From Halomonas beimenensis (lineage in GTDB: Bacteria; Pseudomonadota; Gammaproteobacteria; Pseudomonadales; Halomonadaceae): DNA of 64,000 nt. The DNA lies in NCBI RefSeq assembly GCF_002549795.1, contig NZ_CP021435.1:1302001-1366000 (forward strand), given 5' to 3'. Shown here one piece after another: positions 1-8,584 of the stretch. The notes below the pieces were generated by a model. That model was not told the DNA's origin. It worked only from the letters and a program-made list of their open reading frames with translations, and did not search any database. Numbering within the stretch: the first letter of the stretch is position 1; the number at the start of each line of letters is the position of its first letter. A program made the translations under genes and the position numbers.

Positions 1-202
1 GGCGAGCTTCCTGGCCGAGTATCGCCATTGGCCGCCGTCCCCCCTGGAGCGTCTCGAGCAGCTGGAGCAACTGCGGGCCCTGCATCACGGCCACGCCATC
101 CAGGTGGCCCTGGCCACCCAGGCGCATCCGGCCGGCGTGGATACGCCGCAGGACCTGGCTCGGGTGCGTGATGTCTTGAGTCAACCCCAAGGAGACCAGT
201 GA
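1..202 (+). CDS. kdsB: 3-deoxy-manno-octulosonate cytidylyltransferase, C-terminal end only
   Basis: This is the last 66 codons of a gene entering from the left edge; the reading frame begins at base 2 and stops at TGA 200-202. The readable tail contains a [11 protein letters not shown] motif, which is the typical C-terminal signature of KdsB, the enzyme that activates Kdo with CTP for lipopolysaccharide inner-core synthesis. The catalytic N-terminal part lies outside the window. The stop codon overlaps the ATG of the phosphatase gene downstream, and the kdsB-phosphatase-murB order matches Pseudomonas, which supports the call. Confidence 0.8.
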   Translation, partial: ASFLAEYRHWPPSPLERLEQLEQLRALHHGHAIQVALATQAHPAGVDTPQDLARVRDVLSQPQGDQ

Positions 203-678
203 TGCGAGTGCTCTTCGTCTGCCTGGGCAACATCTGCCGATCGCCCACCGCCGAGGGGATGTTTCGCCGCCACCTCACGGAGGCGGGACTCGACGGACGG
301 GTCGAGGTCGACTCCTGCGGTATCGGGTCATGGCACCTGGGCAAGGCACCGGACCCTCGGGCGCAGGCGGCCGCGGCCTCCCGCGGACTGGATCTTTCCG
401 CGCTGCGGGCCCGGCAACTCGACGATCGGGACTTCGACCGGTTCGACTACCTGCTGGCCATGGACGAGGACAACCTGTCCGTCCTTCAGGCCCGGCGTCC
501 CGCCGACTGCGCCGCCCATGTGGGGCTCCTGCTCGAGTTCGCCGGGTTTCCGGGCCGGGCGGTGCCCGACCCCTACTACGGGGGCGACGCCGGCTTCGAG
601 GAGGTCCTCGACCTGGTCGAGGCCGCCTCCCGGGGCCTGCTCACGGCGGTGCGCGATCGCCTGGAGCGGACCCCTTGA
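202..678 (+). CDS. Low-molecular-weight protein-tyrosine phosphatase
   Basis: The product is 158 residues, the usual length for this cytoplasmic family. The N-terminus carries the P-loop C(X)5R(S/T): Cys7 nucleophile, Arg13, Ser14 in VCLGNICRSP. The general-acid motif DPYYGG places the catalytic Asp near residue 123. ATG 202 overlaps the kdsB stop; a GTG one codon upstream is possible but less likely. The family removes phosphate from tyrosines, in some bacteria on exopolysaccharide tyrosine kinases, but no such kinase is nearby, so the substrate is unknown. The gene sits between kdsB and murB and its stop overlaps the murB start, so the three are probably cotranscribed. Confidence 0.9.
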   Translation: MRVLFVCLGNICRSPTAEGMFRRHLTEAGLDGRVEVDSCGIGSWHLGKAPDPRAQAAAASRGLDLSALRARQLDDRDFDRFDYLLAMDEDNLSVLQARRPADCAAHVGLLLEFAGFPGRAVPDPYYGGDAGFEEVLDLVEAASRGLLTAVRDRLERTP

Positions 679-1697
679 GCGTCGCCATCCGAACCGAGGT
701 CGACCTCGCCCAGGCCAATACCCTGGGGCTGCCATGCATCGCCGAGCGCCTGGTGCGGCCTGGCAGCACGGCCGCGCTCCAGGCCGCCCTGGCCCTGGCG
801 CGAGCCGAGGATTGGCCGACTCTGGTGCTCGGTGGAGGCAGCAACCTGATCCTGCCCGAGCGCCTGTCCGGCCTGGTGATTCGCCCCGCCATGGACGCCT
901 GGTGGCAGGAGGAGGCCGAGGGCGACACCGTTCGTGTGCATGTCGAGGCCGGTGTGGTCTGGCACGACCTGGTCATGGCCCTGGCCGCCCGCGGCCTCTG
1001 GGGGCTGGAGAACCTGGCATTGATTCCCGGTCATTGCGGGGCGGCACCGATCCAGAACATCGGCGCCTATGGCGTGGAGCTCGGCGAGGCGCTCGAGGCC
1101 GTGCACCTCGTGTACCTCGACGATGGGCGAGAGGTCGTGCTGGGAGCCGAGGATTGTGCCTTCGGCTATCGCGACAGCATCTTCAAGGGAAGCCTGGCCG
1201 GTCGAGTGGTCATCACCCGCCTGGTGCTGCGCCTTTCGCGCCGGGCCGCGCCGCGACTGGCCTACGGGGACCTGGCGAACCGGGTCGGGCCGGCCCCCAC
1301 CCCCTTGGCGGTGGCGGAGGCGGTATGCGCGGTGCGTCGCGAGAAGCTGCCCGATCCCGCCCGGCTCGGCAACGCCGGCAGCTTCTTCAAGAATCCGGTG
1401 GTGGCGTCGGAGCAGGCCGAGGCGCTGCTCAGGGAGCACCCCGACATGCCGTGGTTCCCGCAGCCGGCCGGCAGGGTCAAGCTGGCGGCCGGCTGGCTGA
1501 TCGATCGCTGCGGGCTCAAGGGCTGGCGCCATGGGCATTTCGGCGTCCATGACCGTCAGGCCCTGGTGCTGGTGCATCATGGCGGGGGCAGTGCGACGGA
1601 GCTGCTCGCGTTCGCGGAACGCGTGGCCGGAGCCGTCGAGGACCGCTTCGGCATCGTGCTGGAGCGTGAGCCCCGCCTGGCGGGGGAGGGCGCCTAG
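675..1697 (+). CDS. murB: UDP-N-acetylenolpyruvoylglucosamine reductase
   Basis: MurB is the FAD-dependent enzyme that reduces enolpyruvyl-UDP-GlcNAc with NADPH to UDP-MurNAc in peptidoglycan precursor synthesis. The protein has the FAD-binding part with LGGGSNLIL and GLENLALIPG, followed by the NAGSFFKNP motif that holds the catalytic serine (Ser236). I start it at TTG 675, which overlaps the upstream stop and gives 340 residues, close to the 342 of E. coli. The open frame continues upstream to 330, but that part lies inside the phosphatase gene and does not resemble MurB. A strong bidirectional hairpin follows the gene. Confidence 0.93.
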   Translation: MSVAIRTEVDLAQANTLGLPCIAERLVRPGSTAALQAALALARAEDWPTLVLGGGSNLILPERLSGLVIRPAMDAWWQEEAEGDTVRVHVEAGVVWHDLVMALAARGLWGLENLALIPGHCGAAPIQNIGAYGVELGEALEAVHLVYLDDGREVVLGAEDCAFGYRDSIFKGSLAGRVVITRLVLRLSRRAAPRLAYGDLANRVGPAPTPLAVAEAVCAVRREKLPDPARLGNAGSFFKNPVVASEQAEALLREHPDMPWFPQPAGRVKLAAGWLIDRCGLKGWRHGHFGVHDRQALVLVHHGGGSATELLAFAERVAGAVEDRFGIVLEREPRLAGEGA

Positions 1698-1729
1698 CCT
1701 TCCCGTCCTCCTTCCCCGGCCTCCAAACG

Positions 1730-1761
1730 ACAACGCCCGTGGCATCTGCCACGGGCGTTGT
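1730..1761. terminator. Bidirectional terminator between murB and rne
   Basis: There is a perfect stem of about 14-15 bp, with arms 1730-1744 and 1747-1761 (core AACGCCCGTGGCA), closed by a tiny loop. It lies 32 bp past the murB stop and 20 bp past the rne stop on the other strand. A short run of T follows the plus-strand arm, and A-rich bases precede the other. The position between convergent 3' ends fits a shared rho-independent terminator. Confidence 0.85.
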
Positions 1762-1781
1762 TGCTTCAGGGGGGGGCGGGC

Positions 1782-4700
1782 TCAGCCCTTGTTGCCTTCC
1801 TGACGCTTGGCTTCCTGCTCACGCCGACGGATCTCTCGAGGGTCGTTGTGGGCGCGGCGGCGACGCCGGCGGGGCGCCGGCTTCTCGGCCTGAGACTGCG
1901 ACTCGGATTCGGTCCTGGCCTCGGGCTCCGGCTTCGCTTCGGGCTTGGTTTCGGCCTTGGGCTCCGGCTTGGCCTCGGCCTTGGGCTCCGGTTGGGCCTC
2001 GGCCTTGGCTTGCGGCTGGGCCTCGGCCTTGGCTTGCGGCTTGGGCTCGGCCTTGGGCTCCGGCTTGGTCTCGGCCTTGGGCTCCGGCTTGGCCTCGGCC
2101 TTGGCTTGCGGCTGGGCTTCGGCCTTGGCTTCCGGCTGGGGCTCGGCCTTGGGCTCCGGCTGGGTCTCGGCCTTGGCCTCGGCCTGGGTTTCCGGCTTCG
2201 CTTCGGGCTTGGCCTCGGCCTTGGGCTCGGCCTTGGCTTGCGGCTTGGGCTCGGCCTTGGCTTGCGGCTTGGTCTCGGCCTTGGGCTCCGGCTGGGGCTC
2301 GGCCTTGGGCTCCGGCTGGGTCTCGGCCTTGGCCTCGGCCTGGGTTTCCGGCTTCGTTTCGGGCTTGGCCTCGGCCTTGGGCTCCGGCTTCGTTTCGGGC
2401 TTGGGCTCGGCCTTGGCTTGCGGCTGGGTCTCGGCCTTGGGCTCCGGCTTGGCCTCGGCCTTGGGCTCCGGCTTGGCCTCGGCCTTGGGCTCCGGCTTGG
2501 CCTCGGCCTTGGGCTCCGGCTTGGCCTCGGCCTTGGGCTCCGGCTTGGCCTCGGCCTTGGGCTCCGGCTTGGGCTCGGCCTTGGCTTCCGGCTTCGCTTC
2601 GGGCTTGTCCTCGGCCTCGGCCTTGGGCTCCGGCTTCGCTTCGGGCTTGGGCTCGGCCTTGGGTTCCGGCTTGGGCTCGGCCTTGGCTTCTGGCTTCGCT
2701 TCGGGCTTGGGCTTGGGCTTGGCTTGCGGCTTGGGCTCGGCCTTGGCTTCCGGCTTCGCTTCGGCCTTGGGCTCCGGCTTGGCCTCGGCCTTGGGCTGCG
2801 ACTCGGTGTCAGCCTGAGGGGGCGCCTGAACTTCCTCCGTAGCGGTCGCCTGGGCGGCTTCCGCCTGGAGGCGTTCCTGCTCGGCCACGGCCGCCGGGTT
2901 CAAGGCATGCTGACGGCGACGCTGACGCGGATTGTTGCGGGTGCGCTGGGGCTTGGCCTCGGTCGTCGCGGCCTGCTCGACGGCCTCGCGCTTCTGCGGC
3001 TTGGCCTCGGGCCTGGTGCCTTCCGCCTGGGCCTGCTGTGGCTTGCGTGCCTCCTGTCCCTTGCGCTCCTGGGGCTTGCGCGCCTCCGAAGGGCGACCCT
3101 CGTCCTGGCGACGGCCGCGCCCCCCGCGGCCTCCGCGGCCCTGGCCTTCGGTCGCCTCCGGCTTGGCCTTGTCCTCGGCCTGGCGCTGGGACCTGGGCGA
3201 GCGACTTTCCCCGCGTCCCGCCTCGCTGCGTTCCGCGCCCTGACCGCCGCGCCGGCCTCGCTGACGGCCGTTGCCGCTACCGGACCTGGTGCCGCGCTGC
3301 TCCTCGCGTCCCTTGGGAGCGCCCTGGCGGGCGGACGCCGCCTGACGTGACTGGGCGTCGCGGGACTCTTTGGGTTCGGCGGTCTCCTGGCCGCTCTCCT
3401 CGCTGCCCAGCAGGCGGGCGAAGCCCTTCACCAGGCGACCCAGGACCCCTTCGCGCGCCGCCGGCACGGGCGGCGCGGTCTCGGTCTTGGCGGCCGCCGG
3501 AGCTGCCGGCTTGGATGAGGCGTCTTCCTGCAACGAAGCCGGCGCCGGCTCGTGGTGGACGACGGTCTTCACCGCCGCCTCGTCGCGCTTGACCGGCTTG
3601 CCGAAGGCGGCTTCCGGCTCCTTGCCCACCTCGGTCTCCATGGGGAGCTCGTAGCTGGACTTCTGGGCCGTGCCTTCCTCGTCGACATGATCGTCGCGCA
3701 GGCGCTGGACGTCGTAGTGCGGGGTGTCCATGTCGGGGTGCGGCAGCAGCACCACGCGCACGCCCTGGCGACGCTCGATGTCGGCCAGCACGGCCCGCTT
3801 CTCGTTGAGCAGGTAGGTGGCCACCGGCACCGGCAGGATGGCGCGGATCTGGGCGCTGCGCTCCTTCATGGCCTCTTCCTCGATGAGGCGCATGATGGAC
3901 AGCGAGATGGAGCGCACGTCGCGGATGGTGCCCTGGCCGACGCAGCGCGGGCAGACCACGCCGCTGGTCTCGCCGAGGGACGGGCGCAGGCGCTGGCGGG
4001 ACATCTCCATCAGGCCGAAGCGCGAGATGCGGCCGATCTGCACCCGGGCGCGGTCGAGCTTGAGCGCATCGCGCATCCGGTTCTCGACCTCGCGCTGGTT
4101 GCGCGCCGGGCTCATGTCGATGAAGTCGATGACCACCAGGCCGCCGATGTCACGCAGCCGCAACTGGCGGGCGATCTCGTCGGCGGCTTCCAGGTTGGTC
4201 TGCAGCGCCGTCTCCTCGATGTCGCTGCCCCGGGTGGCGCGTGCCGAGTTGATGTCGATGGAGACCAGTGCCTCGGTGTGGTCGATGACGATGGACCCGC
4301 CGGAGGGCAGCTTGACCTCCCGCTCGTAGGCGGTCTCGATCTGCGACTCGATCTGGAAGCGGGAGAACAGCGGTACCTCGTCGGCGTAGCGCTTGATCTT
4401 CTGCTGGTAGGAGGGCATGACCTGGCGGATGAAGGCCAGGGCCTCCTGATGCACCTGCTCGTTGTCGATCAGCACCTCGCCGATGTCCTGGCGCAGGTAG
4501 TCGCGCATGGCGCGGATGATGACGTTGGACTCGCGGTAGATCAGGAAGGGAGCGGGGCGCTTGCCGGCTTCCTCGGTGATCGACTCCCACACCTGCACCA
4601 GGTAGTCCAGGTCCCACTGCAGCTCCTCGGGAGAGCGGCCGATGCCGGCGGTGCGCACGATCAGGCCCATCTTGTCGGGCACGGTCAGCTGGCTCATGGC

Positions 4701-5153
4701 TTCCTTGAGCTGCGCCCGCTCCTCGCCCTCGATGCGCCGCGAGATGCCGCCGGCGCGAGGGTTGTTGGGCATCAGCACCAGGAAGCGGCCGGCCAGGCTG
4801 ATGAAGGTGGTCAGCGCCGCGCCCTTGTTGCCGCGCTCCTCCTTGTCGACCTGGACGATGACTTCCTGGCCTTCCTTGAGCACTTCCTTGATGCTGGGGC
4901 GGCCCGAGGGCTCCTTGATGAAGTACTCGCGGGAGATTTCCTTGAGGGGGAGGAAGCCGTGACGCTCGGCGCCGAAGTCGACGAAGGCGGCTTCGAGGGA
5001 GGGTTCGACGCGGGTGATCTTGCCGCGGTAGATGTTGGCTTTCTTCTGCTCCCGGGCACCGGATTCGATGTCCAGGTCATACAGGCGTTGTCCATCGACC
5101 AGTGCGACGCGCAGCTCTTCGGGCTGGGTCGCGTTGATGAGCATCCTTTTCAT
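1782..5153 (-). CDS. rne: Ribonuclease E with very long KPEA-repeat scaffold tail
   Basis: RNase E is the essential endonuclease that starts mRNA decay and processes rRNA and tRNA, and is the scaffold of the RNA degradosome. The start is ATG 5153 ([10 protein letters not shown], as in other RNase E proteins), giving 1123 residues. The S1 domain begins near residue 40. The catalytic DNase I-like domain has SIDINSA and VVIDFIDM with the two metal-binding aspartates, and the CPRC zinc-link is near residue 404, collinear with E. coli. The C-terminal half is disordered: an Arg-rich RNA-binding stretch is followed at about residues 788-1083 by near-uninterrupted K/P/E/A repeats, and the protein ends in a basic RRRRR segment. 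The upstream in-frame extension to 5363 is leader, not protein. Confidence 0.95.
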   Translation of the reverse strand: MKRMLINATQPEELRVALVDGQRLYDLDIESGAREQKKANIYRGKITRVEPSLEAAFVDFGAERHGFLPLKEISREYFIKEPSGRPSIKEVLKEGQEVIVQVDKEERGNKGAALTTFISLAGRFLVLMPNNPRAGGISRRIEGEERAQLKEAMSQLTVPDKMGLIVRTAGIGRSPEELQWDLDYLVQVWESITEEAGKRPAPFLIYRESNVIIRAMRDYLRQDIGEVLIDNEQVHQEALAFIRQVMPSYQQKIKRYADEVPLFSRFQIESQIETAYEREVKLPSGGSIVIDHTEALVSIDINSARATRGSDIEETALQTNLEAADEIARQLRLRDIGGLVVIDFIDMSPARNQREVENRMRDALKLDRARVQIGRISRFGLMEMSRQRLRPSLGETSGVVCPRCVGQGTIRDVRSISLSIMRLIEEEAMKERSAQIRAILPVPVATYLLNEKRAVLADIERRQGVRVVLLPHPDMDTPHYDVQRLRDDHVDEEGTAQKSSYELPMETEVGKEPEAAFGKPVKRDEAAVKTVVHHEPAPASLQEDASSKPAAPAAAKTETAPPVPAAREGVLGRLVKGFARLLGSEESGQETAEPKESRDAQSRQAASARQGAPKGREEQRGTRSGSGNGRQRGRRGGQGAERSEAGRGESRSPRSQRQAEDKAKPEATEGQGRGGRGGRGRRQDEGRPSEARKPQERKGQEARKPQQAQAEGTRPEAKPQKREAVEQAATTEAKPQRTRNNPRQRRRQHALNPAAVAEQERLQAEAAQATATEEVQAPPQADTESQPKAEAKPEPKAEAKPEAKAEPKPQAKPKPKPEAKPEAKAEPKPEPKAEPKPEAKPEPKAEAEDKPEAKPEAKAEPKPEPKAEAKPEPKAEAKPEPKAEAKPEPKAEAKPEPKAEAKPEPKAETQPQAKAEPKPETKPEPKAEAKPETKPETQAEAKAETQPEPKAEPQPEPKAETKPQAKAEPKPQAKAEPKAEAKPEAKPETQAEAKAETQPEPKAEPQPEAKAEAQPQAKAEAKPEPKAETKPEPKAEPKPQAKAEAQPQAKAEAQPEPKAEAKPEPKAETKPEAKPEPEARTESESQSQAEKPAPRRRRRRAHNDPREIRRREQEAKRQEGNKG
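1905..2790 (-). repeat. Tandem-repeat tract encoding KPEPKAEA-type units in rne
   Basis: Nearly 900 bp of the rne 3' half consist of 6-bp modules (codon pairs for [10 protein letters not shown]) arranged in larger units. Around 2430-2580 a 24-bp unit is repeated nearly perfectly several times in a row. Elsewhere the order of modules varies and longer blocks recur, for example the block with TQAEAK at about 2170-2215 and 2310-2355. The pattern indicates growth by slippage or unequal exchange. All changes are multiples of three, so the reading frame is kept. Confidence 0.9.
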
Positions 5154-5622
5154 GTCGTCTCGCAAAATGGACGCGCCGGTGGGCGCCCATGGGCAACGAC
5201 GAAGGCGAACCGCTGGGTGCTGCGTGCTTGTGCTCAGCGCATGGCGCGGATGCGGAATTGCGCCCGGCCGTGTCGGGGCCCGATGATGCAGGCGGCCCGG
5301 CACGGCATGTTCATGTTGAGTACGGGGCGGAGGCAGGACATGTCTCGGCGGGTCTTCGCCCATCCGGCCCTGCGGTCACCGCCAACACCTGGCATTCATC
5401 GATTCGCCAACGCCGGCCTCCGGCACGATGTGGTACGTATCCCGTGATCACCGCTCGCTCGTGTCGAGCGACGCGGGGCGGGCGTGGCGTTGTATCGCTT
5501 GCTTGTCGGCGGCGGGACCTCGAAACGGCGAGGGTCGTCGCGGCCTGATCTTTTCGCTCCGGCCTGCGTGTCTGTCGTGCAGGCGCTCGTACGGGCATTC
5601 CTGCCCACTGGAGCGAATTGGC
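5154..5622 (-). other. Long 5' leader of rne (565-bp divergent gap to rluC)
   Basis: The rne and rluC start codons are separated by 565 bp without a convincing gene. If the promoter at 5623-5651 is used, the rne messenger has a leader of about 460 nt. In E. coli a 361-nt rne leader with hairpins lets RNase E control its own messenger; conservation of length and position suggests the same here, but I did not identify the E. coli hairpin by sequence. Small open frames in this stretch show no family features. Confidence 0.5.
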
Positions 5623-5651
5623 AATATAACAGTAAAGGGGGTGCCCAGCAA
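5623..5651 (-). promoter_or_regulatory. Candidate sigma-70 promoter of rne
   Basis: Read on the minus strand, TTGCTG (5651-5646) is separated by exactly 17 bp from TATATT (5628-5623), which differs from the consensus -10 box at one position. It is the best promoter match found in the divergent gap and points toward rne. Its distance from the start codon implies a leader of about 460 nt. Confidence 0.55.
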
Positions 5652-5718
5652 TTGGCGGCAGGATGGCGCGCACTGCGATAGAATGCGGCTCTCACGCAGA
5701 TTCCCGAGGGAGGAATGC

Positions 5719-6666
5719 ATGGCCGAGGGCCGCGAGGTGCAATGGGTGGAAGTGACCGAGGGGCAGGTGGGCCAGCGGGTCGACAACTTCCTGATGACGC
5801 GTATCAAGGGGGCGCCCCGGGCGCTGATCTACCGCATCGTCCGCAAGGGCGAGGTGCGGGTGAACAAGAAGCGCGTCAAGGCCGATACCCGCCTGGCGCT
5901 GGGTGACGTGGTGCGCATCCCGCCGCTCCGGCTCGCTCCCCGGGAGGCGATCCGCGAGGTCAGCGACAACCTGCGCAACCTGCTCGCCGGCAGCGTCCTG
6001 CTCGAGGGCCGCGACTGGTTGGTGATCAACAAGCCCTCGGGGCTCGCCGTTCATGGCGGCAGCGGGGTCAAGATCGGCCTGATCGAGGCGCTGCGCCAGG
6101 TCCGCGAGGACCTCGACTTCCTCGAGCTGGTGCACCGCCTGGACCGCGACACCTCCGGCTGCCTGCTGCTGGCCAAGTCGCGCCCCGCGCTGCTGACCCT
6201 GAACGAGGCGCTCAAGCAACACCGCATGACCAAGCAGTACCTGGCGCTGGTCGCCGGCCGCTGGCCCGTGCGGAGGGATTTCGTCAGCGCGAGGCTGGAT
6301 CGCTTCGATGCCGGCAACGGCGAACGTCGGGTGCGGGTCGATGCCGCCGGCAAGGTGGCCCGGACCCGCTTCGCCGTGCGCGAGACCTTCAGCGGCGCGA
6401 GCCTGGTCGAGGCCGAACCCATCACCGGCCGGACCCACCAGATCCGCGTGCATGCCGCCCATGCCGGCCACCCGTTGCTCGGCGACGACAAGTACGGCAG
6501 CCGCGAGGGTGGGCGGATCGCCGCCCGCCTCGGGTTGTCCCGGCTCTTCCTGCATGCCGCCTCCCTGACCTTCCCCGAACCCACCAGCGGCAAGCCCGTG
6601 AGCATCCGTGCCCCCCTGGGGGAGGAGCTCGACGGCGTGCTTGCCCGGGCCCGCGAGGCCCGCTGA
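5719..6666 (+). CDS. rluC: Ribosomal large subunit pseudouridine synthase C
   Basis: RluC converts three uridines of 23S rRNA (955, 2504 and 2580 in E. coli numbering) to pseudouridine. The 315-residue protein has an N-terminal S4 RNA-binding domain (from about GQRVDNFLMTRI to VNKKRVKADTRL) and the RluA-family catalytic motif HRLDRDTSG with Asp144, the same number as in E. coli. ATG 5719 is preceded by a good GGGAGG ribosome site; the longer open frame from 5428 is untranslated leader. It is divergent from rne, as in Pseudomonas and E. coli, and 12 bp upstream of the HAD phosphatase gene. Confidence 0.93.
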   Translation: MAEGREVQWVEVTEGQVGQRVDNFLMTRIKGAPRALIYRIVRKGEVRVNKKRVKADTRLALGDVVRIPPLRLAPREAIREVSDNLRNLLAGSVLLEGRDWLVINKPSGLAVHGGSGVKIGLIEALRQVREDLDFLELVHRLDRDTSGCLLLAKSRPALLTLNEALKQHRMTKQYLALVAGRWPVRRDFVSARLDRFDAGNGERRVRVDAAGKVARTRFAVRETFSGASLVEAEPITGRTHQIRVHAAHAGHPLLGDDKYGSREGGRIAARLGLSRLFLHAASLTFPEPTSGKPVSIRAPLGEELDGVLARAREAR

Positions 6667-6678
6667 ACCGGAGCCAAG

Positions 6679-7329
6679 ATGCGATACCGACTGATGATCT
6701 TCGACTGGGACGGCACCCTGATGGACTCGGTGGCGCGCATCGTCGCCTGCATGCAGGCCGCGGGGCGTGACATCGGCTGGGGCGAGCTGCCCGAGGCGAG
6801 CGTGCGCGACATCATCGGCCTGGGGCTGCCCGAGGCCATCGCCAAGCTGTGTCCCGGCATCGACCCGGACCGCGCCGAGGCCCTGCGAAGCCGCTACGCC
6901 TATCACTTCGTCGAGGGCGACGTCACCCCGATGCCCTTCTATCCCGGCGTGGCCGAGGGGATCGCCCGCCTGCGCGGCGATGGCCGGACTCGCCTGGCGG
7001 TGGCCACCGGCAAGAGCCGGCGAGGGCTCGATCGCATCTTTCGTGAGAGCGAGTGCGGTCACTGGTTCCATGCCAGCCGCACCGCCGACGAGACCCGCTC
7101 CAAGCCCCACCCGCAGATGCTCGAGGAGCTGCTCGACGAGTTGGGCGTGCCGGCGGAGGAGGCGGTGATGATCGGTGACACCGAGTACGACCTGGAGATG
7201 GCTCGGGCGCTGGGCATGGATCGTGTCGCCGTGACCTATGGCGTGCACGCTCCGGATCGCCTGGCGGCGAGTCGTCCGGTGTTCACCGCCGAGGCCTTTC
7301 CGGAACTCATCGACTGGTTGCATGCCTGA
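6679..7329 (+). CDS. HAD-family phosphatase, phosphoglycolate-phosphatase-like
   Basis: This is a 216-residue haloacid-dehalogenase-superfamily hydrolase. Motif I DWDGT has the nucleophile Asp9 and Asp11, motif II is ATGKS, the conserved lysine is in KPHPQM, and motif IV is GDTEYD. The alpha-helical cap between motifs I and II places it in the subfamily with phosphoglycolate phosphatase and pyrophosphatases. The small-molecule substrate cannot be read from the sequence. It follows rluC by 12 bp and precedes sppA, an arrangement seen in Pseudomonas, so it is probably transcribed with both. Confidence 0.85.
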   Translation: MRYRLMIFDWDGTLMDSVARIVACMQAAGRDIGWGELPEASVRDIIGLGLPEAIAKLCPGIDPDRAEALRSRYAYHFVEGDVTPMPFYPGVAEGIARLRGDGRTRLAVATGKSRRGLDRIFRESECGHWFHASRTADETRSKPHPQMLEELLDELGVPAEEAVMIGDTEYDLEMARALGMDRVAVTYGVHAPDRLAASRPVFTAEAFPELIDWLHA

Positions 7330-7352
7330 CCGGCACCAAGGAGGCAAGCGTC

Positions 7353-8444
7353 ATGGGTGACGATCGACACGACGACTGGACCCAGGGGCCGGAGCTCAGC
7401 GCCGAGCAGGCTCGGCGAGAACGGGAGCGGCGCCAGTCATCCCCGGGAGCGCAGCAGGCGGCGCCCGGCGAGGATGCCGAGACGCTGCGCGAGCGCCAGC
7501 GGCTGGCGCAGCAGGCCATGCTCGATCGCTGGATCGACGGCGTGCTCGCCGAGCAGCGTCGTTCGCGGCGCTGGAAGCTGTTCTTCCGCTTTCTCGTCGT
7601 CCTGCTGATCCTGGCCTCGCTGGGCACCACCCTCTTCGGCGTCTTCCTGGCCCCGGGGCCGATGGGGGCGGAGGGCCCGCACCTGGGGGTGGTGCGCGTG
7701 GAGGGGGTGATCGATCGGGAGTCCCGAGCCAGCGCCGAGCGCATCCTCGAGGGCGTCGAGCGCGCCTGGGAGGCCCCCGGCGCGGAGGCGGTGGTGCTGC
7801 ACATCGACAGCCCCGGCGGCAGTCCGGTCCAGTCCCAGCGGATCTTCGCGGAGCTGATGCGTCTGCGGGAGCAGGGCGACAAGCCGATCCTCGCGGTGAT
7901 CGAGGACATCGGCGCCAGCGGCGCCTACTACATCGCCGCCGCGGCCGACGAGATCCATGCCGCCCCGGCCAGCCTGGTGGGATCGATCGGCGTCATCCAC
8001 GCCGGCTTCGGGTTCCAGGAGGCCATCGATCGCCTCGGCGTGGAGCGGCGGGTGTTCACGGCGGGCGAGAACAAGGCCTTCCTCGATCCTTTCTCGCGCA
8101 TCGCCCCGGAGCAGCGAGCCTTCTGGCAGGACGTGCTCGCCACCACTCACCAGCAGTTCATCGACGACGTGAAGGCCGGTCCCGGAGCTCGCCTGGCCGA
8201 CGACGAGCGGCTGTTCAGCGGGCTCATCTGGACCGGCGAGCAGGCCCGGGAGCTTGGCCTGGTGGATGGCCTGGCCAGCCTCGACGACCTCGCCAGGAAG
8301 CGCCTGGCGACGCCGCGCGTGCAGGACTACACCCCGAGGCTCGACCCCTTCGAGCGCCTGGCGCGGCGCTTCGGCCGGGTCGTTGCCGAATGGGCGGGCC
8401 TGCCCCGCGCCGACTCGCCGGTGCGCTACCAACTCGCCCCCTGA
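7353..8444 (+). CDS. sppA: Signal peptide peptidase SppA, short (S49) form
   Basis: SppA is an inner-membrane serine protease that degrades signal peptides after they are released by signal peptidase. The 363-residue protein has a charged cytoplasmic N-terminus, one transmembrane helix at about residues 75-100, and one S49 domain. The catalytic dyad is readable: Ser189 in GASGAYYIA and Lys241 in GENKAFLDPF. The spacing of 52 residues is that of the short Bacillus-type enzyme rather than the double-length E. coli one. It closes the rluC-HAD-sppA run and faces maf across a repeat-bearing gap. Confidence 0.9.
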   Translation: MGDDRHDDWTQGPELSAEQARRERERRQSSPGAQQAAPGEDAETLRERQRLAQQAMLDRWIDGVLAEQRRSRRWKLFFRFLVVLLILASLGTTLFGVFLAPGPMGAEGPHLGVVRVEGVIDRESRASAERILEGVERAWEAPGAEAVVLHIDSPGGSPVQSQRIFAELMRLREQGDKPILAVIEDIGASGAYYIAAAADEIHAAPASLVGSIGVIHAGFGFQEAIDRLGVERRVFTAGENKAFLDPFSRIAPEQRAFWQDVLATTHQQFIDDVKAGPGARLADDERLFSGLIWTGEQARELGLVDGLASLDDLARKRLATPRVQDYTPRLDPFERLARRFGRVVAEWAGLPRADSPVRYQLAP

Positions 8445-8449
8445 CGGGG

Positions 8450-8545
8450 AGCTCGAAGCTGGAAGAGCGGCGCTTCGCGCCTGGAAGCTGGAAGACAGCC
8501 TGAATCCGCCAAAGGAGGAATCTTCCAGCTTCAAGCTTACGTCCG
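8450..8545. repeat. Intergenic heptad/REP-like element between sppA and maf
   Basis: The 140-bp convergent gap is occupied by a structured element. Two heptads AGCTCGA and AGCTGGA (8450-8463) lead into a core GAAGAGC, a perfect mini-hairpin GGCGC-TTC-GCGCC (8469-8481), then GGAAGCTGGAAGA. The last stretch pairs (8483-8495) with TCTTCCAGCTTC at 8521-8533, giving a 12-13-bp stem over 25 nt. Close relatives of the core lie at 23131-23174 and 56384-56428. It may also end transcription of the two convergent genes. Confidence 0.8.
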
Positions 8546-8584
8546 CGCAGCGGGCGATCTTCCAGCTCCCGGCGAAGCCGGGGT

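Noticed and set aside
330-674. N-terminal extension of murB
   Set aside because: The frame is open but lies within the phosphatase gene and does not resemble MurB; the TTG start at 675 gives the family length.
1758-3350. Long plus-strand open frame opposite rne, very rich in Leu and Gly
   Set aside because: It is the reverse reading of the KPEA repeat, which has no stops on that strand. The membrane-like composition is an artefact of the repeat; rne is certain on the other strand.
3552-5447. 631-codon plus-strand open frame opposite the rne catalytic domain
   Set aside because: High-GC antisense shadow of a well-conserved gene; no domain, start signal or codon pattern of its own.
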